The notes below the pieces were generated by a model. The model was not told the origin of the DNA and did not search any database. It saw nothing but the letters and a program-made list of their open reading frames with translations. Of a DNA stretch of 64,000 nt, positions 25,659 to 35,713 are shown one piece after another (position 1 is the stretch's first letter; the number at the start of each line of letters is the position of its first letter). The DNA comes from Flavobacterium plurextorum. Lineage in GTDB: Bacteria > Bacteroidota > Bacteroidia > Flavobacteriales > Flavobacteriaceae. The translations under genes were made by a program, and so were the position numbers. Location: NCBI RefSeq assembly GCF_002217395.1, contig NZ_MUHD01000001.1, positions 44,442 through 108,441 on the forward strand, given 5' to 3'.

Positions 25659-27443
25659 ATGATAAAAAGACTTTTTCGAAGACTAGAAAGTATAATTGCT
25701 TTGTCGCAATCTGTTATGACACCAAAGCAGTTCATTTTTTTATCAAGTGTTTTGGTAGGTATTTCATGTGCATTTGCTGTAATTGTTTTAAAAACATTTG
25801 CCCATAGTGTCTTTTCGTTTGCGACATACATCAACGGAACTTTAAAACTTAGTTTCATCAATAGTATACTACCTATAATTGGTATTTTGCTGACCGTTTT
25901 TGTAATCAACAAAGTTCTAAATGGAACAATCCAAAAAGGAACATCACAAATTTTATATGCGGTTGCCAAAAAAGCAAGTATTATTCCGAAAAAACAAATG
26001 TATGCCCAAATTATTACCAGCTCGTTAACAGTTGGTTTAGGAGGTTCTGCGGGTTTAGAAAGCCCTATTGTTGTAACTGGTGCTGCTTTTGGTTCTAATT
26101 ATGCTCAAAATTACAAGTTAGCTTACAAAGACCGAACTTTACTAATTGGCTGTGGTGTTGCGGCGGGAATTGCGGCCGCATTTAACGCACCAATTGCCGG
26201 AGTTCTTTTTGCTATTGAAGTTTTATTAGTAGATGTAAGTATTTCTGCCTTTACTCCTATTATGATTTCTGCGGCTACTGGAGCCTTAGTTTCTGCAATT
26301 GTATTAGATGAAAGCATTTTACTATCTTTTAAAAAACAAGAAACATTCGACTTTCACAATATTCCTTTTTATATCATTTTGGGATTATTAACAGGTTTTA
26401 TGGCTGTTTATTATTCTCGAAATTTTCAAAAAATAGAACATTATTTTGCCGAACTAAAAATTGGACCGTACAAAAAAGCCTTAATAGGTTCTTCTATCTT
26501 AGCACTTTTAATCTTTATTTTCCCAACTCTGTTTGGTGAAGGTTATGAAAGCATCAAGACTTTATCGGAAACCGATCCAGGAAAACTGTTAGACAATACT
26601 TTGTTTGAGAGTTTTAGAAACAATCAATGGGTTTTTCTTTTGTTTGTAGGCTGCACTATGATGGTAAAAGTATTCGCTTCTGGACTTACAATTGGAAGCG
26701 GCGGTAATGGAGGAAACTTTGCACCTTCATTATTCTTAGGCTCTTATTTAGGATATTTCTTTTCAAAATTTATAAGTTTAATCGGTTTATCACATTTACC
26801 AATCAGCAACTTTACAATGGTTGGAATGGCTGGTATTTTGAGCGGTTTATTTCATGCACCATTAACTGCAATCTTTTTGATTGCCGAAATAACTGGAGGT
26901 TACGGACTAATGATTCCGCTTATGATTGTGTCCTCTATTAGTTTTGCCATTTCTAAACGTTTTGAAAAATACTCGCTTGACGTAAAAAATTTAGCCAAAA
27001 AAGGACATGCCTTTACCAGCAATAAAGATTCTAACATTCTTTCTACTTTAGACATTGATTCTATTATACAATGTGATTATTTAACCGTGCATCCTGAAGA
27101 CCATTTAAGCAAATTAGTGGATCTAATTTCACATTCAAATCAAGTCGTTTTTGCAGTTGTAAACAATGAAAAAGAACTCGTAGGAATTGTACATTTTAAT
27201 GATATTCGCGAAATTATATTTAATGCTTATCGTGTAAAATATACTTTGATTAAAGATGTTATGAAAACACCTCCGGCAACAATTTCATCTTATGACAGTA
27301 TGGAAATTGTAATGAGCAAATTCGAGAAATCTAAATCAGCATTTTTACCCGTTTTGCGAAATGATAAATACTTTGGCTTCATTTCAAAATCTATAGCACT
27401 CGAGGCTTATAGAACAAAATTAAGATCTATGACTATAGAATAA
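25659..27443 (+). CDS. ClC-family chloride channel/transporter with CBS domains
   Basis: The 594-residue protein has about ten membrane-embedded helices (about 20-440) and two C-terminal CBS domains (about 465-590; DYLTVHPEDHLSKLVDLI and DVMKTPPATISSYDSMEIVM). Ion-pathway motifs are LGGSAGLESPIV and GSGGNGGNFAPSLFLG. The gating glutamate of LESP is present, as in H+/Cl- antiporters, while the first motif reads GSAGLES rather than GSGIPE. Monocistronic with its own terminator. Confidence 0.92.
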   Translation: MIKRLFRRLESIIALSQSVMTPKQFIFLSSVLVGISCAFAVIVLKTFAHSVFSFATYINGTLKLSFINSILPIIGILLTVFVINKVLNGTIQKGTSQILYAVAKKASIIPKKQMYAQIITSSLTVGLGGSAGLESPIVVTGAAFGSNYAQNYKLAYKDRTLLIGCGVAAGIAAAFNAPIAGVLFAIEVLLVDVSISAFTPIMISAATGALVSAIVLDESILLSFKKQETFDFHNIPFYIILGLLTGFMAVYYSRNFQKIEHYFAELKIGPYKKALIGSSILALLIFIFPTLFGEGYESIKTLSETDPGKLLDNTLFESFRNNQWVFLLFVGCTMMVKVFASGLTIGSGGNGGNFAPSLFLGSYLGYFFSKFISLIGLSHLPISNFTMVGMAGILSGLFHAPLTAIFLIAEITGGYGLMIPLMIVSSISFAISKRFEKYSLDVKNLAKKGHAFTSNKDSNILSTLDIDSIIQCDYLTVHPEDHLSKLVDLISHSNQVVFAVVNNEKELVGIVHFNDIREIIFNAYRVKYTLIKDVMKTPPATISSYDSMEIVMSKFEKSKSAFLPVLRNDKYFGFISKSIALEAYRTKLRSMTIE

Positions 27444-27493
27444 GCTTAATATCAAATACGTTAAAAAAATAATATATGAATCCGACAAAACGA

Positions 27494-27521
27494 AAACGCT
27501 AGTTTACAACAGCGTTTTTTT
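27494..27521 (+). terminator. Terminator of ClC gene
   Basis: AAACGCT (27494-27500) pairs with AGCGTTT (27511-27517). The hairpin ends in seven T residues. Confidence 0.8.
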
Positions 27522-27579
27522 GTTACTAATTGTAACATAAAGTTTTGCTGTCGAGCACAAAAAGAACAAATCAAAGTGG

Positions 27580-27587
27580 TAACTTTG
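27580..27587 (+). promoter_or_regulatory. -7 box of uvrA
   Basis: TAACTTTG matches TAnnTTTG. A transcript start near 27592-27595 excludes the in-frame TTG at 27592 and favours the ATG at 27604. Confidence 0.5.
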
Positions 27588-27603
27588 CGTTTTGCTCAAA
27601 ATT

Positions 27604-30435
27604 ATGCTAGATAAAGACAACACTATTGAAGTTCTTGGTGCAAGAGTTCATAATCTAAAAAATATCGATATTTCTATTCCGCGTGAAAAACTTGTTGTTA
27701 TAACAGGACTTTCAGGTTCGGGAAAATCTTCGTTGGCATTTGACACCATTTATGCTGAAGGACAGCGTCGTTATGTCGAAACCTTTTCGGCTTACGCTCG
27801 TCAATTTCTTGGAGGATTAGAGCGTCCCGATGTTGATAAAATTGACGGACTTTCGCCAGTTATTGCAATTGAACAAAAAACAACCAGTAAAAGTCCGCGT
27901 TCAACCGTGGGAACGATTACTGAAATATACGATTTTCTTCGACTTCTTTATGCTCGTGGTGCCGATGCTTACAGTTACAACACTGGTGAGAAAATGGTTT
28001 CTTATTCTGATGAGCAAATTAAAGACTTGATTATTCAGGATTTTAACGGAAAACGAATTAATATCCTAGCACCAATTATTAGAGCCAGAAAAGGACATTA
28101 TGCTGAATTATTTCAGCAAATTACCAAACAAGGATTCTTAAAAGTTCGTGTAAATGGCGAAGTACAGGATTTAGTTTCAGGCATGAAATTAGATCGTTAC
28201 AAAACGCACGACATTGAAATTGTTGTAGACCGAATGGTTATCGAAAATACAGAAGACAATCAGAAACGATTAGCTGAAAGTATTAATACTGCGATGCATC
28301 ATGGCGAAAACGTATTGATGATTTTAGATCAAGATACAAATGAAGTTCGTTATTTCAGCAGGAATTTGATGTGTCCTTCAACTGGAATCTCGTACCAAAA
28401 TCCAGAACCGAATTTATTCTCCTTTAACTCGCCAAAAGGTGCTTGTCCGCATTGTAACGGATTAGGAACTGTTCATGAAATCAACGTTAAAAAGATTATT
28501 CCAAATCCGAAATTATCAATTAAAAGCGGTGGTTTTGCTCCACTTGGCGAATATAAATCTTCTTGGATCTTTAAGCAGTTAGAAACTATTGGAGAAAAAT
28601 TTGGATTTAAAATCACCGATCCAATCGAAAAAATTCCGGAAGAAGCCATGACAATGATTCTTTATGGCGGAAAAGATAAATTTACTATAAACTCAAAAGA
28701 TCTTGGCGTTACGCGAGATTATAAAATTGATTTTGAAGGAATTTCAAACTTCATAAAAAATCAATATGACGAAAGCGCAACGACCAGCATAAAACGCTGG
28801 GCAAAAGATTTTATGGACGAAATAAATTGTCCTGTTTGCGAAGGCTCACGTTTAAAAAAAGAAGCACAATTTTTCAGAGTTAATAAAAAGAACATTACCG
28901 AATTGTGTAATATGGATATTTCTGATTTAACAGCTTGGTTTCAAGACTTAAACAGCCATTTATCCGAAAAACAACTTTTAATTGCTTCTGAAGTTGTAAA
29001 AGAAATCAAAGACCGATTAAACTTCTTGATGAATGTTGGCTTGAATTATCTGGCTCTAAGCCGAAGTTCAAAATCACTTTCTGGTGGAGAAGCACAGCGT
29101 ATTCGATTAGCAACACAAATTGGTTCACAATTGGTTGGAGTTCTATACATTTTGGACGAACCAAGTATTGGTTTACACCAAAGAGATAATGAAAAACTAA
29201 TCAAATCACTTGAACAATTACGTGACATTGGAAACTCAGTTATCGTAGTAGAACATGATAAAGACATGATCGAAACGGCTGATTATGTTATTGATATTGG
29301 TCCGAAGGCAGGGAAATATGGCGGAGAGATTATCAGTATTGGAACTCCGGCAGAAACTCTAAAATCAAACACTATTACCGCTCAATATTTGAACGGTAAA
29401 ATGAAGCTGGAAATTCCGAAAAAGCGTCGTGAAGGAAACGGAAAGATTTTAAAACTGACTGGAGCAACAGGAAATAATCTAAAAAATGTTTCGATCGAAA
29501 TACCTTTAGGTCAATTAACTTGTGTTACAGGAGTTTCAGGAAGCGGAAAATCGACTTTAATTAATGAAACCCTTTATCCTATTTTAAATGCGTATTATTT
29601 TAATGGCGTAAAAAAACCACAGCCATATAAAAAAATTGAAGGATTAGAACATATTGATAAAGTTATAGATATCGACCAAAGTCCGATTGGAAGAACGCCA
29701 CGCTCAAATCCAGCTACATACACTGAGGTTTTTACAGAAATCAGAAACTTGTTTACCATGACTTCTGAAAGTATGATTCGCGGTTATAAAGCAGGACGTT
29801 TCAGTTTTAACGTAAAAGGCGGACGCTGTGAAACCTGTGAAGGTTCTGGTGTAAGAACTATCGAAATGAACTTTTTACCTGATGTTTATGTAGAATGTGA
29901 AACTTGTCAAGGTAAACGTTTTAATAGAGAAACGCTGGAAATTAGATATAAAGGAAAATCTATTTCGGATGTTTTGGATATGACCGTTGATGAAGCTGTT
30001 CCGTTCTTTGAAAACATTCCGAAGATTTATAGAAAAGTAAAAACCATTCAGGATGTTGGTTTAGGATACATCACACTCGGACAGCAAAGTACAACACTTT
30101 CCGGCGGTGAAGCACAGCGTATTAAATTGGCTGGAGAATTATCTAAAAAAGATACAGGAAATACGTTTTATATTCTAGATGAACCTACAACCGGTTTGCA
30201 TTTTGAAGATATTCGAGTTTTGATGGACGTTATCAATAAATTGGTTGATAAAGGAAATACGATTCTAGTAATCGAACACAATATGGATGTTATAAAACTT
30301 GCGGATTATATTATTGATATTGGTCCCGAAGGAGGAAAAGGCGGCGGACAATTGGTTGCCAAAGGAACTCCAGAAGAAGTGGCTAAAAATAAAAAAAGTT
30401 ATACGGCTAAGTTTTTGAAAAAAGAGTTAGAGTAA
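27604..30435 (+). CDS. uvrA: Excinuclease ABC subunit A
   Basis: The 943-residue protein starts at the ATG at 27604 ([20 protein letters not shown]). It has two ABC-type ATPase halves: Walker [10 protein letters not shown] (about 35-43) and GVSGSGKST. The signature motifs are [13 protein letters not shown] and [13 protein letters not shown], and the Walker B regions are [13 protein letters not shown] and [13 protein letters not shown]. Zinc-binding pairs CPHCNG, CPVCEG, CETCEG and CETCQG are all present. UvrA recognises damaged DNA in nucleotide excision repair and loads UvrB. Length is normal. Confidence 0.97.
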   Translation: MLDKDNTIEVLGARVHNLKNIDISIPREKLVVITGLSGSGKSSLAFDTIYAEGQRRYVETFSAYARQFLGGLERPDVDKIDGLSPVIAIEQKTTSKSPRSTVGTITEIYDFLRLLYARGADAYSYNTGEKMVSYSDEQIKDLIIQDFNGKRINILAPIIRARKGHYAELFQQITKQGFLKVRVNGEVQDLVSGMKLDRYKTHDIEIVVDRMVIENTEDNQKRLAESINTAMHHGENVLMILDQDTNEVRYFSRNLMCPSTGISYQNPEPNLFSFNSPKGACPHCNGLGTVHEINVKKIIPNPKLSIKSGGFAPLGEYKSSWIFKQLETIGEKFGFKITDPIEKIPEEAMTMILYGGKDKFTINSKDLGVTRDYKIDFEGISNFIKNQYDESATTSIKRWAKDFMDEINCPVCEGSRLKKEAQFFRVNKKNITELCNMDISDLTAWFQDLNSHLSEKQLLIASEVVKEIKDRLNFLMNVGLNYLALSRSSKSLSGGEAQRIRLATQIGSQLVGVLYILDEPSIGLHQRDNEKLIKSLEQLRDIGNSVIVVEHDKDMIETADYVIDIGPKAGKYGGEIISIGTPAETLKSNTITAQYLNGKMKLEIPKKRREGNGKILKLTGATGNNLKNVSIEIPLGQLTCVTGVSGSGKSTLINETLYPILNAYYFNGVKKPQPYKKIEGLEHIDKVIDIDQSPIGRTPRSNPATYTEVFTEIRNLFTMTSESMIRGYKAGRFSFNVKGGRCETCEGSGVRTIEMNFLPDVYVECETCQGKRFNRETLEIRYKGKSISDVLDMTVDEAVPFFENIPKIYRKVKTIQDVGLGYITLGQQSTTLSGGEAQRIKLAGELSKKDTGNTFYILDEPTTGLHFEDIRVLMDVINKLVDKGNTILVIEHNMDVIKLADYIIDIGPEGGKGGGQLVAKGTPEEVAKNKKSYTAKFLKKELE

Positions 30436-30439
30436 AAAA

Positions 30440-30484
30440 AAGAATCTTTGTCAAAGTTTAAAACTTTGACAAAGATTCTTTCTA
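30440..30484 (+). terminator. Terminator of uvrA
   Basis: A perfect 19-bp inverted repeat (30441-30459 with 30461-30479), rich in CTTTGAC/GTCAAAG, begins a few nt after the stop codon. It has an A-run before and a short T-run after. Confidence 0.75.
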
Positions 30485-30537
30485 TTGTTCTATTTTAATA
30501 CTAATTATTTTATATTTTAGTTTTAAAAACATAGAAG

Positions 30538-31446
30538 ATGAAATCAATTTTATTATTCATTACAATATTATTATTCTCATTCACCACTTATTCTCAATCA
30601 AAAAAAGACAGTCTTAACAAAGTTGTCCGTGAACGAATTAAAAACATTCAGGAAACACAATCTGACAATCCTTATTTCACAAAACAAGAAATTGAAGAGG
30701 AATATGTAAACGAAAACAATACTTTTCAAGCTTTAGCGCAACCAGCGGAAAACAATGATTTAGCTAATTACTTTAAGATATATTTAGAATCAAACCTTTT
30801 AAAAAAGATTGATTTCTCTACAATTAAATCTTCTTACTTATACAAAAACATTTCAAATAGTAAATTTAACTATACCATTCGATTAACTTTTGAAATAAAT
30901 AAAAAAAAGAAGGCTTCTAATTTTCACATCAATACAGGAAATAAAGAATTAAATAGAAAAGTTATTGAAATTTTTAAAAATTATCCTTTAGAAAAATTAG
31001 CCCTTTCAGAAGCTGACAAGCGTGGGAAAATCAGTATCCAACTATTTGCAAAAGAGAATAAAAAAATCATAATTAAAGCAAGTACATATGCTGTTGTTGA
31101 TCAATTACCGGTTGTAAAAGGCTGCGAAAATCTTCAAACGAACTGGGAAATCAGTAACTGTTTGTATGACAAATTAAACAATTATATTATACAAAACATT
31201 TCACTTAAAACCATTAGTGAACAGAATCTGAGAGGCGAAATCACTTTTAGTCCACGATTTTCTATTAATACCGAAGGAAGGATTATCAAAGTTAATTGTA
31301 TAGCTCCAAATAGCATTTTAAAAGATGAGATTGATCGCGCAATAATGTCATTTGACCAAATATTGACTCCAGGAACTAGAAACAATAAACCCATAAATAC
31401 GTATTGTAACACTTACAGAACACTAACCATTAAAGATCTGAATTAA
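30538..31446 (+). CDS. Secreted protein with TonB C-terminal-like regions, unknown function
   Basis: The 302-residue protein has a signal peptide (about 1-20, ending TTYSQ). Two stretches (about 75-170 and 190-300) resemble the TonB C-terminal fold. The second begins PVVKGCENL...NCLYDKLNNYI and continues GEITFSPRFSINTEGRIIKVN, the pattern seen in many Flavobacterium energy-transducer-like proteins. No transmembrane anchor or proline-rich linker is present, so it is not a normal TonB. It is monocistronic after uvrA. The assignment to a TonB-like fold is by eye and uncertain. Confidence 0.6.
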   Translation: MKSILLFITILLFSFTTYSQSKKDSLNKVVRERIKNIQETQSDNPYFTKQEIEEEYVNENNTFQALAQPAENNDLANYFKIYLESNLLKKIDFSTIKSSYLYKNISNSKFNYTIRLTFEINKKKKASNFHINTGNKELNRKVIEIFKNYPLEKLALSEADKRGKISIQLFAKENKKIIIKASTYAVVDQLPVVKGCENLQTNWEISNCLYDKLNNYIIQNISLKTISEQNLRGEITFSPRFSINTEGRIIKVNCIAPNSILKDEIDRAIMSFDQILTPGTRNNKPINTYCNTYRTLTIKDLN

Positions 31447-31830
31447 AAACAACGATTAATAAGCTCTTTATTTCTTTTCAGTTACTTCACGCTTAAAGTT
31501 CATCTAGCTTTAATTCTTTGATAATGAACTAAAAACAAAAAAACCAAATTTTTACTATGCTAGTTTTAGATTATAAACTTCCTTTTTTGTAACAATTCTG
31601 AAAAAAAGAGTTAATTTAGTAACCGCTTTTTTTCAAAATTTCAAGCATTTGAAGAAAGATGTTTCGATTAAACTAACTGTTTATATGAAACCAACTGCCC
31701 TAGCCCTGATGGGAGCGGCATCCTTTTGTGCCGGGGTTTGGCACAAAAGATATAGCGGACAGCAGGAACGAGCTCCTTTCCTTTGACCGCACAGAAAAAA
31801 CAAATAGAATAATAAATTAAAATACCTAAA
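31447..31830. other. 384-bp intergenic region
   Basis: The first 250 bp are AT-rich with no visible gene. The last 130 bp hold the G+C-rich structured element at 31698-31780 just upstream of the LOG-family gene. Confidence 0.6.
31698..31780. ncRNA. Structured intergenic element (possible Flavobacteria RNA motif)
   Basis: This G+C-rich island in AT-rich surroundings contains AGCCCTGATGGGAGCGGCAT, a perfect 9-bp hairpin TTTTGTGCC/GGCACAAAA (31724-31732 with 31740-31748) and ATATAGCGGACAGCAGG. GGAGC (31712-31716) can pair with GCTCC (31772-31776) as an outer stem. From memory, very similar sequences recur many times in Flavobacterium genomes with a variable central hairpin. It may correspond to the Rfam Flavo-1 motif, which I cannot verify here. 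Strand and function are undecided. Confidence 0.5.
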
Positions 31831-32559
31831 ATGAGATTAGAAGATTTTGATAATGACGAGGACAAAGTAATTCAAGACCGTTTGAAACAAAAAACGTGGA
31901 ATGAAATTAGAACAAATGACAGCTGGGCGATTTTTAAAATCATGGCCGAATTTGTAAATGGTTATGAAAGCATGGGACGAATTGGTCCCTGCGTATCTAT
32001 TTTTGGTTCAGCGAGAACAAAACCAGACGATAAATATTATTTATTGGCTGAGAAAATTGCTTATAAAATTAGTAAAGCCGGCTATGGCGTAATTACTGGC
32101 GGAGGACCTGGAATTATGGAAGCTGGAAACAAAGGCGCACATTTAGGCGGAGGAACTTCGGTTGGTTTAAACATCGAATTACCGTTTGAGCAGCATTTTA
32201 ACCCTTATATTGATCATGATAAAAACCTGAATTTCGATTATTTCTTTGTGAGAAAAGTTATGTTCGTAAAATATTCGCAAGGTTTTGTGGTTATGCCAGG
32301 AGGTTTCGGAACTTTGGACGAAATGTTTGAAGCGATCACTTTGATTCAAACTAAAAAAATTGGAAAATTCCCAATTATTCTAGTTGGAGTAGAATTTTGG
32401 TCTGGTTTGATCGAATGGGTAAAAACTGTTTTGGTTGAGAAAATGCATACCGTAAGCCCTGAAGATTTGAACTTATTTAAAATCGTAGACACTGAAGATG
32501 AAGTTGTTGACGTTTTAGATAAATTCTATAAGAAATACGATTTGAGTCCAAACTTTTAA
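31831..32559 (+). CDS. LOG-family protein (TIGR00730 Rossmann fold)
   Basis: The 242-residue protein carries the LOG/lysine-decarboxylase-like signatures GGGPGIMEAGNKGAHLGGG and the catalytic PGGFGTLDEMFEAITLIQTKKI. Characterised members are cytokinin riboside 5'-monophosphate phosphoribohydrolases or related nucleotide-processing enzymes; older lysine decarboxylase labels are wrong. It has a roughly 50-residue N-terminal extension relative to the shortest members. Monocistronic with a terminator. Confidence 0.9.
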   Translation: MRLEDFDNDEDKVIQDRLKQKTWNEIRTNDSWAIFKIMAEFVNGYESMGRIGPCVSIFGSARTKPDDKYYLLAEKIAYKISKAGYGVITGGGPGIMEAGNKGAHLGGGTSVGLNIELPFEQHFNPYIDHDKNLNFDYFFVRKVMFVKYSQGFVVMPGGFGTLDEMFEAITLIQTKKIGKFPIILVGVEFWSGLIEWVKTVLVEKMHTVSPEDLNLFKIVDTEDEVVDVLDKFYKKYDLSPNF

Positions 32560-32590
32560 TGTTTGAATCCTATATTATTACAAAAATGAG

Positions 32591-32617
32591 AAGCTGTTTT
32601 TTAAAACAGCTTTTTTT
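32591..32617 (+). terminator. Terminator of LOG-family gene
   Basis: AAGCTGTTTT pairs with AAAACAGCTT, followed by a T-run. Confidence 0.85.
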
Positions 32618-32694
32618 ATGTTATTTTTACATAAAACCAAAACAACAGAACACACGTACATTAAAGATAAAGTCCTAAATTTTACGCCAAATTC

Positions 32695-35526
32695 TTGAAA
32701 TCATTATTTAAAATTATAATCCTCATTTTTGTTTTATTCAGTTCAATAAAGCAATACGGCCAACATCAATCTAAGATGGAAGTTGCGGTAAATCTTGAAC
32801 TTAAAACACTAAATATCAAGCAGGATATTACGTATCGCAATACTTCTAACGATACTTTAGTTTCTATTGTTTTGAATGACTGGAACAATGCATTTTCAGA
32901 CAAAAACACTCCGCTTGCCAAACGCTTTTCTGATGAATTTTATAGAGGTTTTCATGTGGCTAAAACTACGGAAAGAGGAAATACAACGATTTTAAATCTA
33001 ACAGACTCTGATTTTATGGCGCTTGAATGGGAACGAACCGCCAAGAATCCAGATTTTATTGTTGTCAGGTTAAACCGAAAGCTGCGTCCAGGAGAACAAA
33101 TTGATCTTCATATAACTTACATTGCAAAAATTCCGAGCAACAAATTTACACACTACGGTTTTGATCAAAATGGCGGAATGATTTTAAAAAACTGGTTCTT
33201 AAGCCCTGCCCGATTTGAAAATCACCGTTTTACAAAATACAATAATTTCAATCTCGATGATATCGCAAATGCCGTTACAGATTATCAAGTTGAAATAAAA
33301 ATACCAGCCAATTATTCGATTACGACCGATTTAAATTCGGTTTCGAAAGACGCTTCAAACCCTTTATTCAGTACTTATTCTTACGCTGGAAGCAATAGAA
33401 TCGATTTCAATTTAATAATCGAAAAGCAAAATAATTTCAGAAGTTACAGTAATGGTTCTTTAGAAGTTCTTTCGGATTTAAACAATAAAAAAATCAGCGA
33501 GATTCAAAAAGCAATTGTCATCAATAGAGTTACGGCTTTTGCAAATGATTTTATTGGTAAATACCCGCATGAAAAAATCACTGTTTCGCAGGCCGATTAT
33601 GATCGAAATCCCTTTTACGGACTCAATCAGCTTCCTTCCTTTATAAGTCCGTTTACAGATGAGTTTATGTTCGAAATTACCTTTTTCAAAACCTATCTTA
33701 ACAATTATCTAAAAAATAGTCTTCGTATTGATCCCAGAAAAGACAATTGGATTTATGACGGAATCCAAATTTACGCGATGATAAAATACATGGAAGAAAA
33801 CCACTTGGACCAGAAAATGCTGGGCAAACTTTCTGAAATGAAACTTTTTAACAGTTACAACATTACCAATTTAACTTTTAATGAGCAATACAGCTATTAC
33901 TATATGCTGATGGCGCGTAAAAATCTAGATCAACCTCTTGGCGATCCTAAAAACACTTTAATAAAATTTAACGAACAAATTGCTAGTAAATACAGAGCTG
34001 GTTTGAGCTTAAGTTATTTAGATGATTACTTAAACCATAATATTGTGCCTGAAAGTGTACAGGAATTTTACAATCTGAATAAACAAGAACAAACAAACCG
34101 ATATGATTTTGAAAAAATACTAATTGATAAAAGCCCAAAAAAAATTGATTGGTTTTTTAAAACAATTATCGACTCTCGTGATATTATTGATTATAAATTT
34201 TCAAGTGTTTCAAGAACAGCTGACAGCATAACATTTTCGGTAAAAAATAGAACAGGCATTTATGCTCCTATTCCTATTTTTGGACTTAAAAAAAACGAAG
34301 TCGTTTTTAAACAATGGATTGAACCGCAAAAAAACGATTCAGTTTATCATTTTGATCGTAAAAATGCCGACAAAATCGTTATAAACTACGAAAATGAAGT
34401 TCCTGAGTTTAACCAGAGAAATAACTGGAAATCGCTAAAAACTTTAGCAATTACCAATCGACCAATAAAATTTAATTTTGCGAAAGATCTAGAAGATCCC
34501 TATTATAATCAAATATTATATATCCCGACACTATCGTACAACTTATATGATGGTTTTACGCCGGGAATACGTTTTCATAATAAAACTATTCTTGACAAAC
34601 CCTTTACATTCGACATTACTCCTGCTTACTCTATTAAAGCCGGAACTCTCTCAGGATCATCTGCTTTGGTGTGGAGTCAAAATTATCGTCATACAACCTT
34701 GTACAACATTCGCTATTCAATTAGTCAAAACTATTATCATTACGCTCCAGACGCCACTTATTTACGTTTGAATCCGATGGTTCAATTTAGAATTCGCGAA
34801 GAAAACTTTAGAGATAATAGAAAACAACTCTTTATGTTTAGACAAGTAATTGTAAATCGAGAAGCAAGTACTTACATTACGGACAATTCTAAACCTAATT
34901 ACTCTATTTTTAATGCTCGTTATTCTAATACTAAAACGGAATTAATTGATCATTTCAGCTTCATGACAGACCTTCAGTTTGCAGGTGATTTTGGAAAAGT
35001 AGGTGGTGAAATTGAATATCGAAGATTGTTTGAGAACAACCATAAGTTAAACGTAAGATTATATGCAGGAAGTTTTTTATACAACACAACAAATTCAGAT
35101 TATTTTAGTTTTGGTTTAGACAGACCTACAGATTATCTTTTTGATTATAACTTTTTCGGAAGATCTGAAACCACAGGCTTTTTTAGCCAGCAATATGTTA
35201 TGGCCGAAGGAGGTTTTAAATCTAAGCTAGAACCTGCATATGCTAACCAATGGATGACAACTCTTAATGCCAGCTATGCAATCTGGAACTGGATAGAAGT
35301 TTATGGAGATGTAGGTTTCTTGAAAAATAAGCATCAAAGTGAGTATTTTGCTTATGACAGCGGTATTCGATTAAATTTAGTTCCAGACTATTTTGAATTA
35401 TTTTTTCCCGTTTACTCTAATAATGGCTGGGAAATCACTCAAAATAAATACAATGAAAAAATTCGATTCGTAATCACCTTTTCGCCAAAAACATTAGTTA
35501 ATCTTTTCACCCGAAAATGGTTTTAA
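32695..35526 (+). CDS. M1-peptidase-like protein lacking zinc ligands, joined to a C-terminal outer-membrane barrel
   Basis: The 943-residue protein starts at a TTG; no in-frame ATG lies between the upstream stop (32668) and the signal peptide KSLFKIIILIFVLFSSIKQYGQ. Residues about 25-460 follow the layout of M1 (gluzincin) aminopeptidases. However, the position of HExxH reads FEITF (326-330), and the third-ligand region reads WIYDGIQIY instead of W..EGFA.Y, so zinc binding is lost. From about residue 600 the sequence alternates as a beta-barrel (YIPTLSYNLYDGFTPGIRF, FRQVIVNREAST) and ends in aromatic Phe. It probably sits in the outer membrane as a non-catalytic binding protein. That function is inference. 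Confidence 0.75.
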   Translation: MKSLFKIIILIFVLFSSIKQYGQHQSKMEVAVNLELKTLNIKQDITYRNTSNDTLVSIVLNDWNNAFSDKNTPLAKRFSDEFYRGFHVAKTTERGNTTILNLTDSDFMALEWERTAKNPDFIVVRLNRKLRPGEQIDLHITYIAKIPSNKFTHYGFDQNGGMILKNWFLSPARFENHRFTKYNNFNLDDIANAVTDYQVEIKIPANYSITTDLNSVSKDASNPLFSTYSYAGSNRIDFNLIIEKQNNFRSYSNGSLEVLSDLNNKKISEIQKAIVINRVTAFANDFIGKYPHEKITVSQADYDRNPFYGLNQLPSFISPFTDEFMFEITFFKTYLNNYLKNSLRIDPRKDNWIYDGIQIYAMIKYMEENHLDQKMLGKLSEMKLFNSYNITNLTFNEQYSYYYMLMARKNLDQPLGDPKNTLIKFNEQIASKYRAGLSLSYLDDYLNHNIVPESVQEFYNLNKQEQTNRYDFEKILIDKSPKKIDWFFKTIIDSRDIIDYKFSSVSRTADSITFSVKNRTGIYAPIPIFGLKKNEVVFKQWIEPQKNDSVYHFDRKNADKIVINYENEVPEFNQRNNWKSLKTLAITNRPIKFNFAKDLEDPYYNQILYIPTLSYNLYDGFTPGIRFHNKTILDKPFTFDITPAYSIKAGTLSGSSALVWSQNYRHTTLYNIRYSISQNYYHYAPDATYLRLNPMVQFRIREENFRDNRKQLFMFRQVIVNREASTYITDNSKPNYSIFNARYSNTKTELIDHFSFMTDLQFAGDFGKVGGEIEYRRLFENNHKLNVRLYAGSFLYNTTNSDYFSFGLDRPTDYLFDYNFFGRSETTGFFSQQYVMAEGGFKSKLEPAYANQWMTTLNASYAIWNWIEVYGDVGFLKNKHQSEYFAYDSGIRLNLVPDYFELFFPVYSNNGWEITQNKYNEKIRFVITFSPKTLVNLFTRKWF

Positions 35527-35713
35527 TTGAATTAATTTTAAACAAAAACATAAATAATTATCATTAAAATAACGAAAACAATAAAAATAACATAAATAAA
35601 ATACGTAGTTTTTTGAATTTAAATACAAATAATTAAATTATATTTATTTTAAAGAATTATGATTATTAATTGTTTTTAAGTAATTTCGCAGTCTAAACAT
35701 GACCCACAAGATT

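Noticed and set aside
27592..27603. UvrA start at TTG 27592
   Set aside because: It coincides with the predicted transcription start after TAACTTTG at 27580-27587; the ATG at 27604 gives the conserved N-terminus.
32695..35526. Active M1 aminopeptidase
   Set aside because: HExxH is replaced by FEITF and the third zinc ligand is not conserved.
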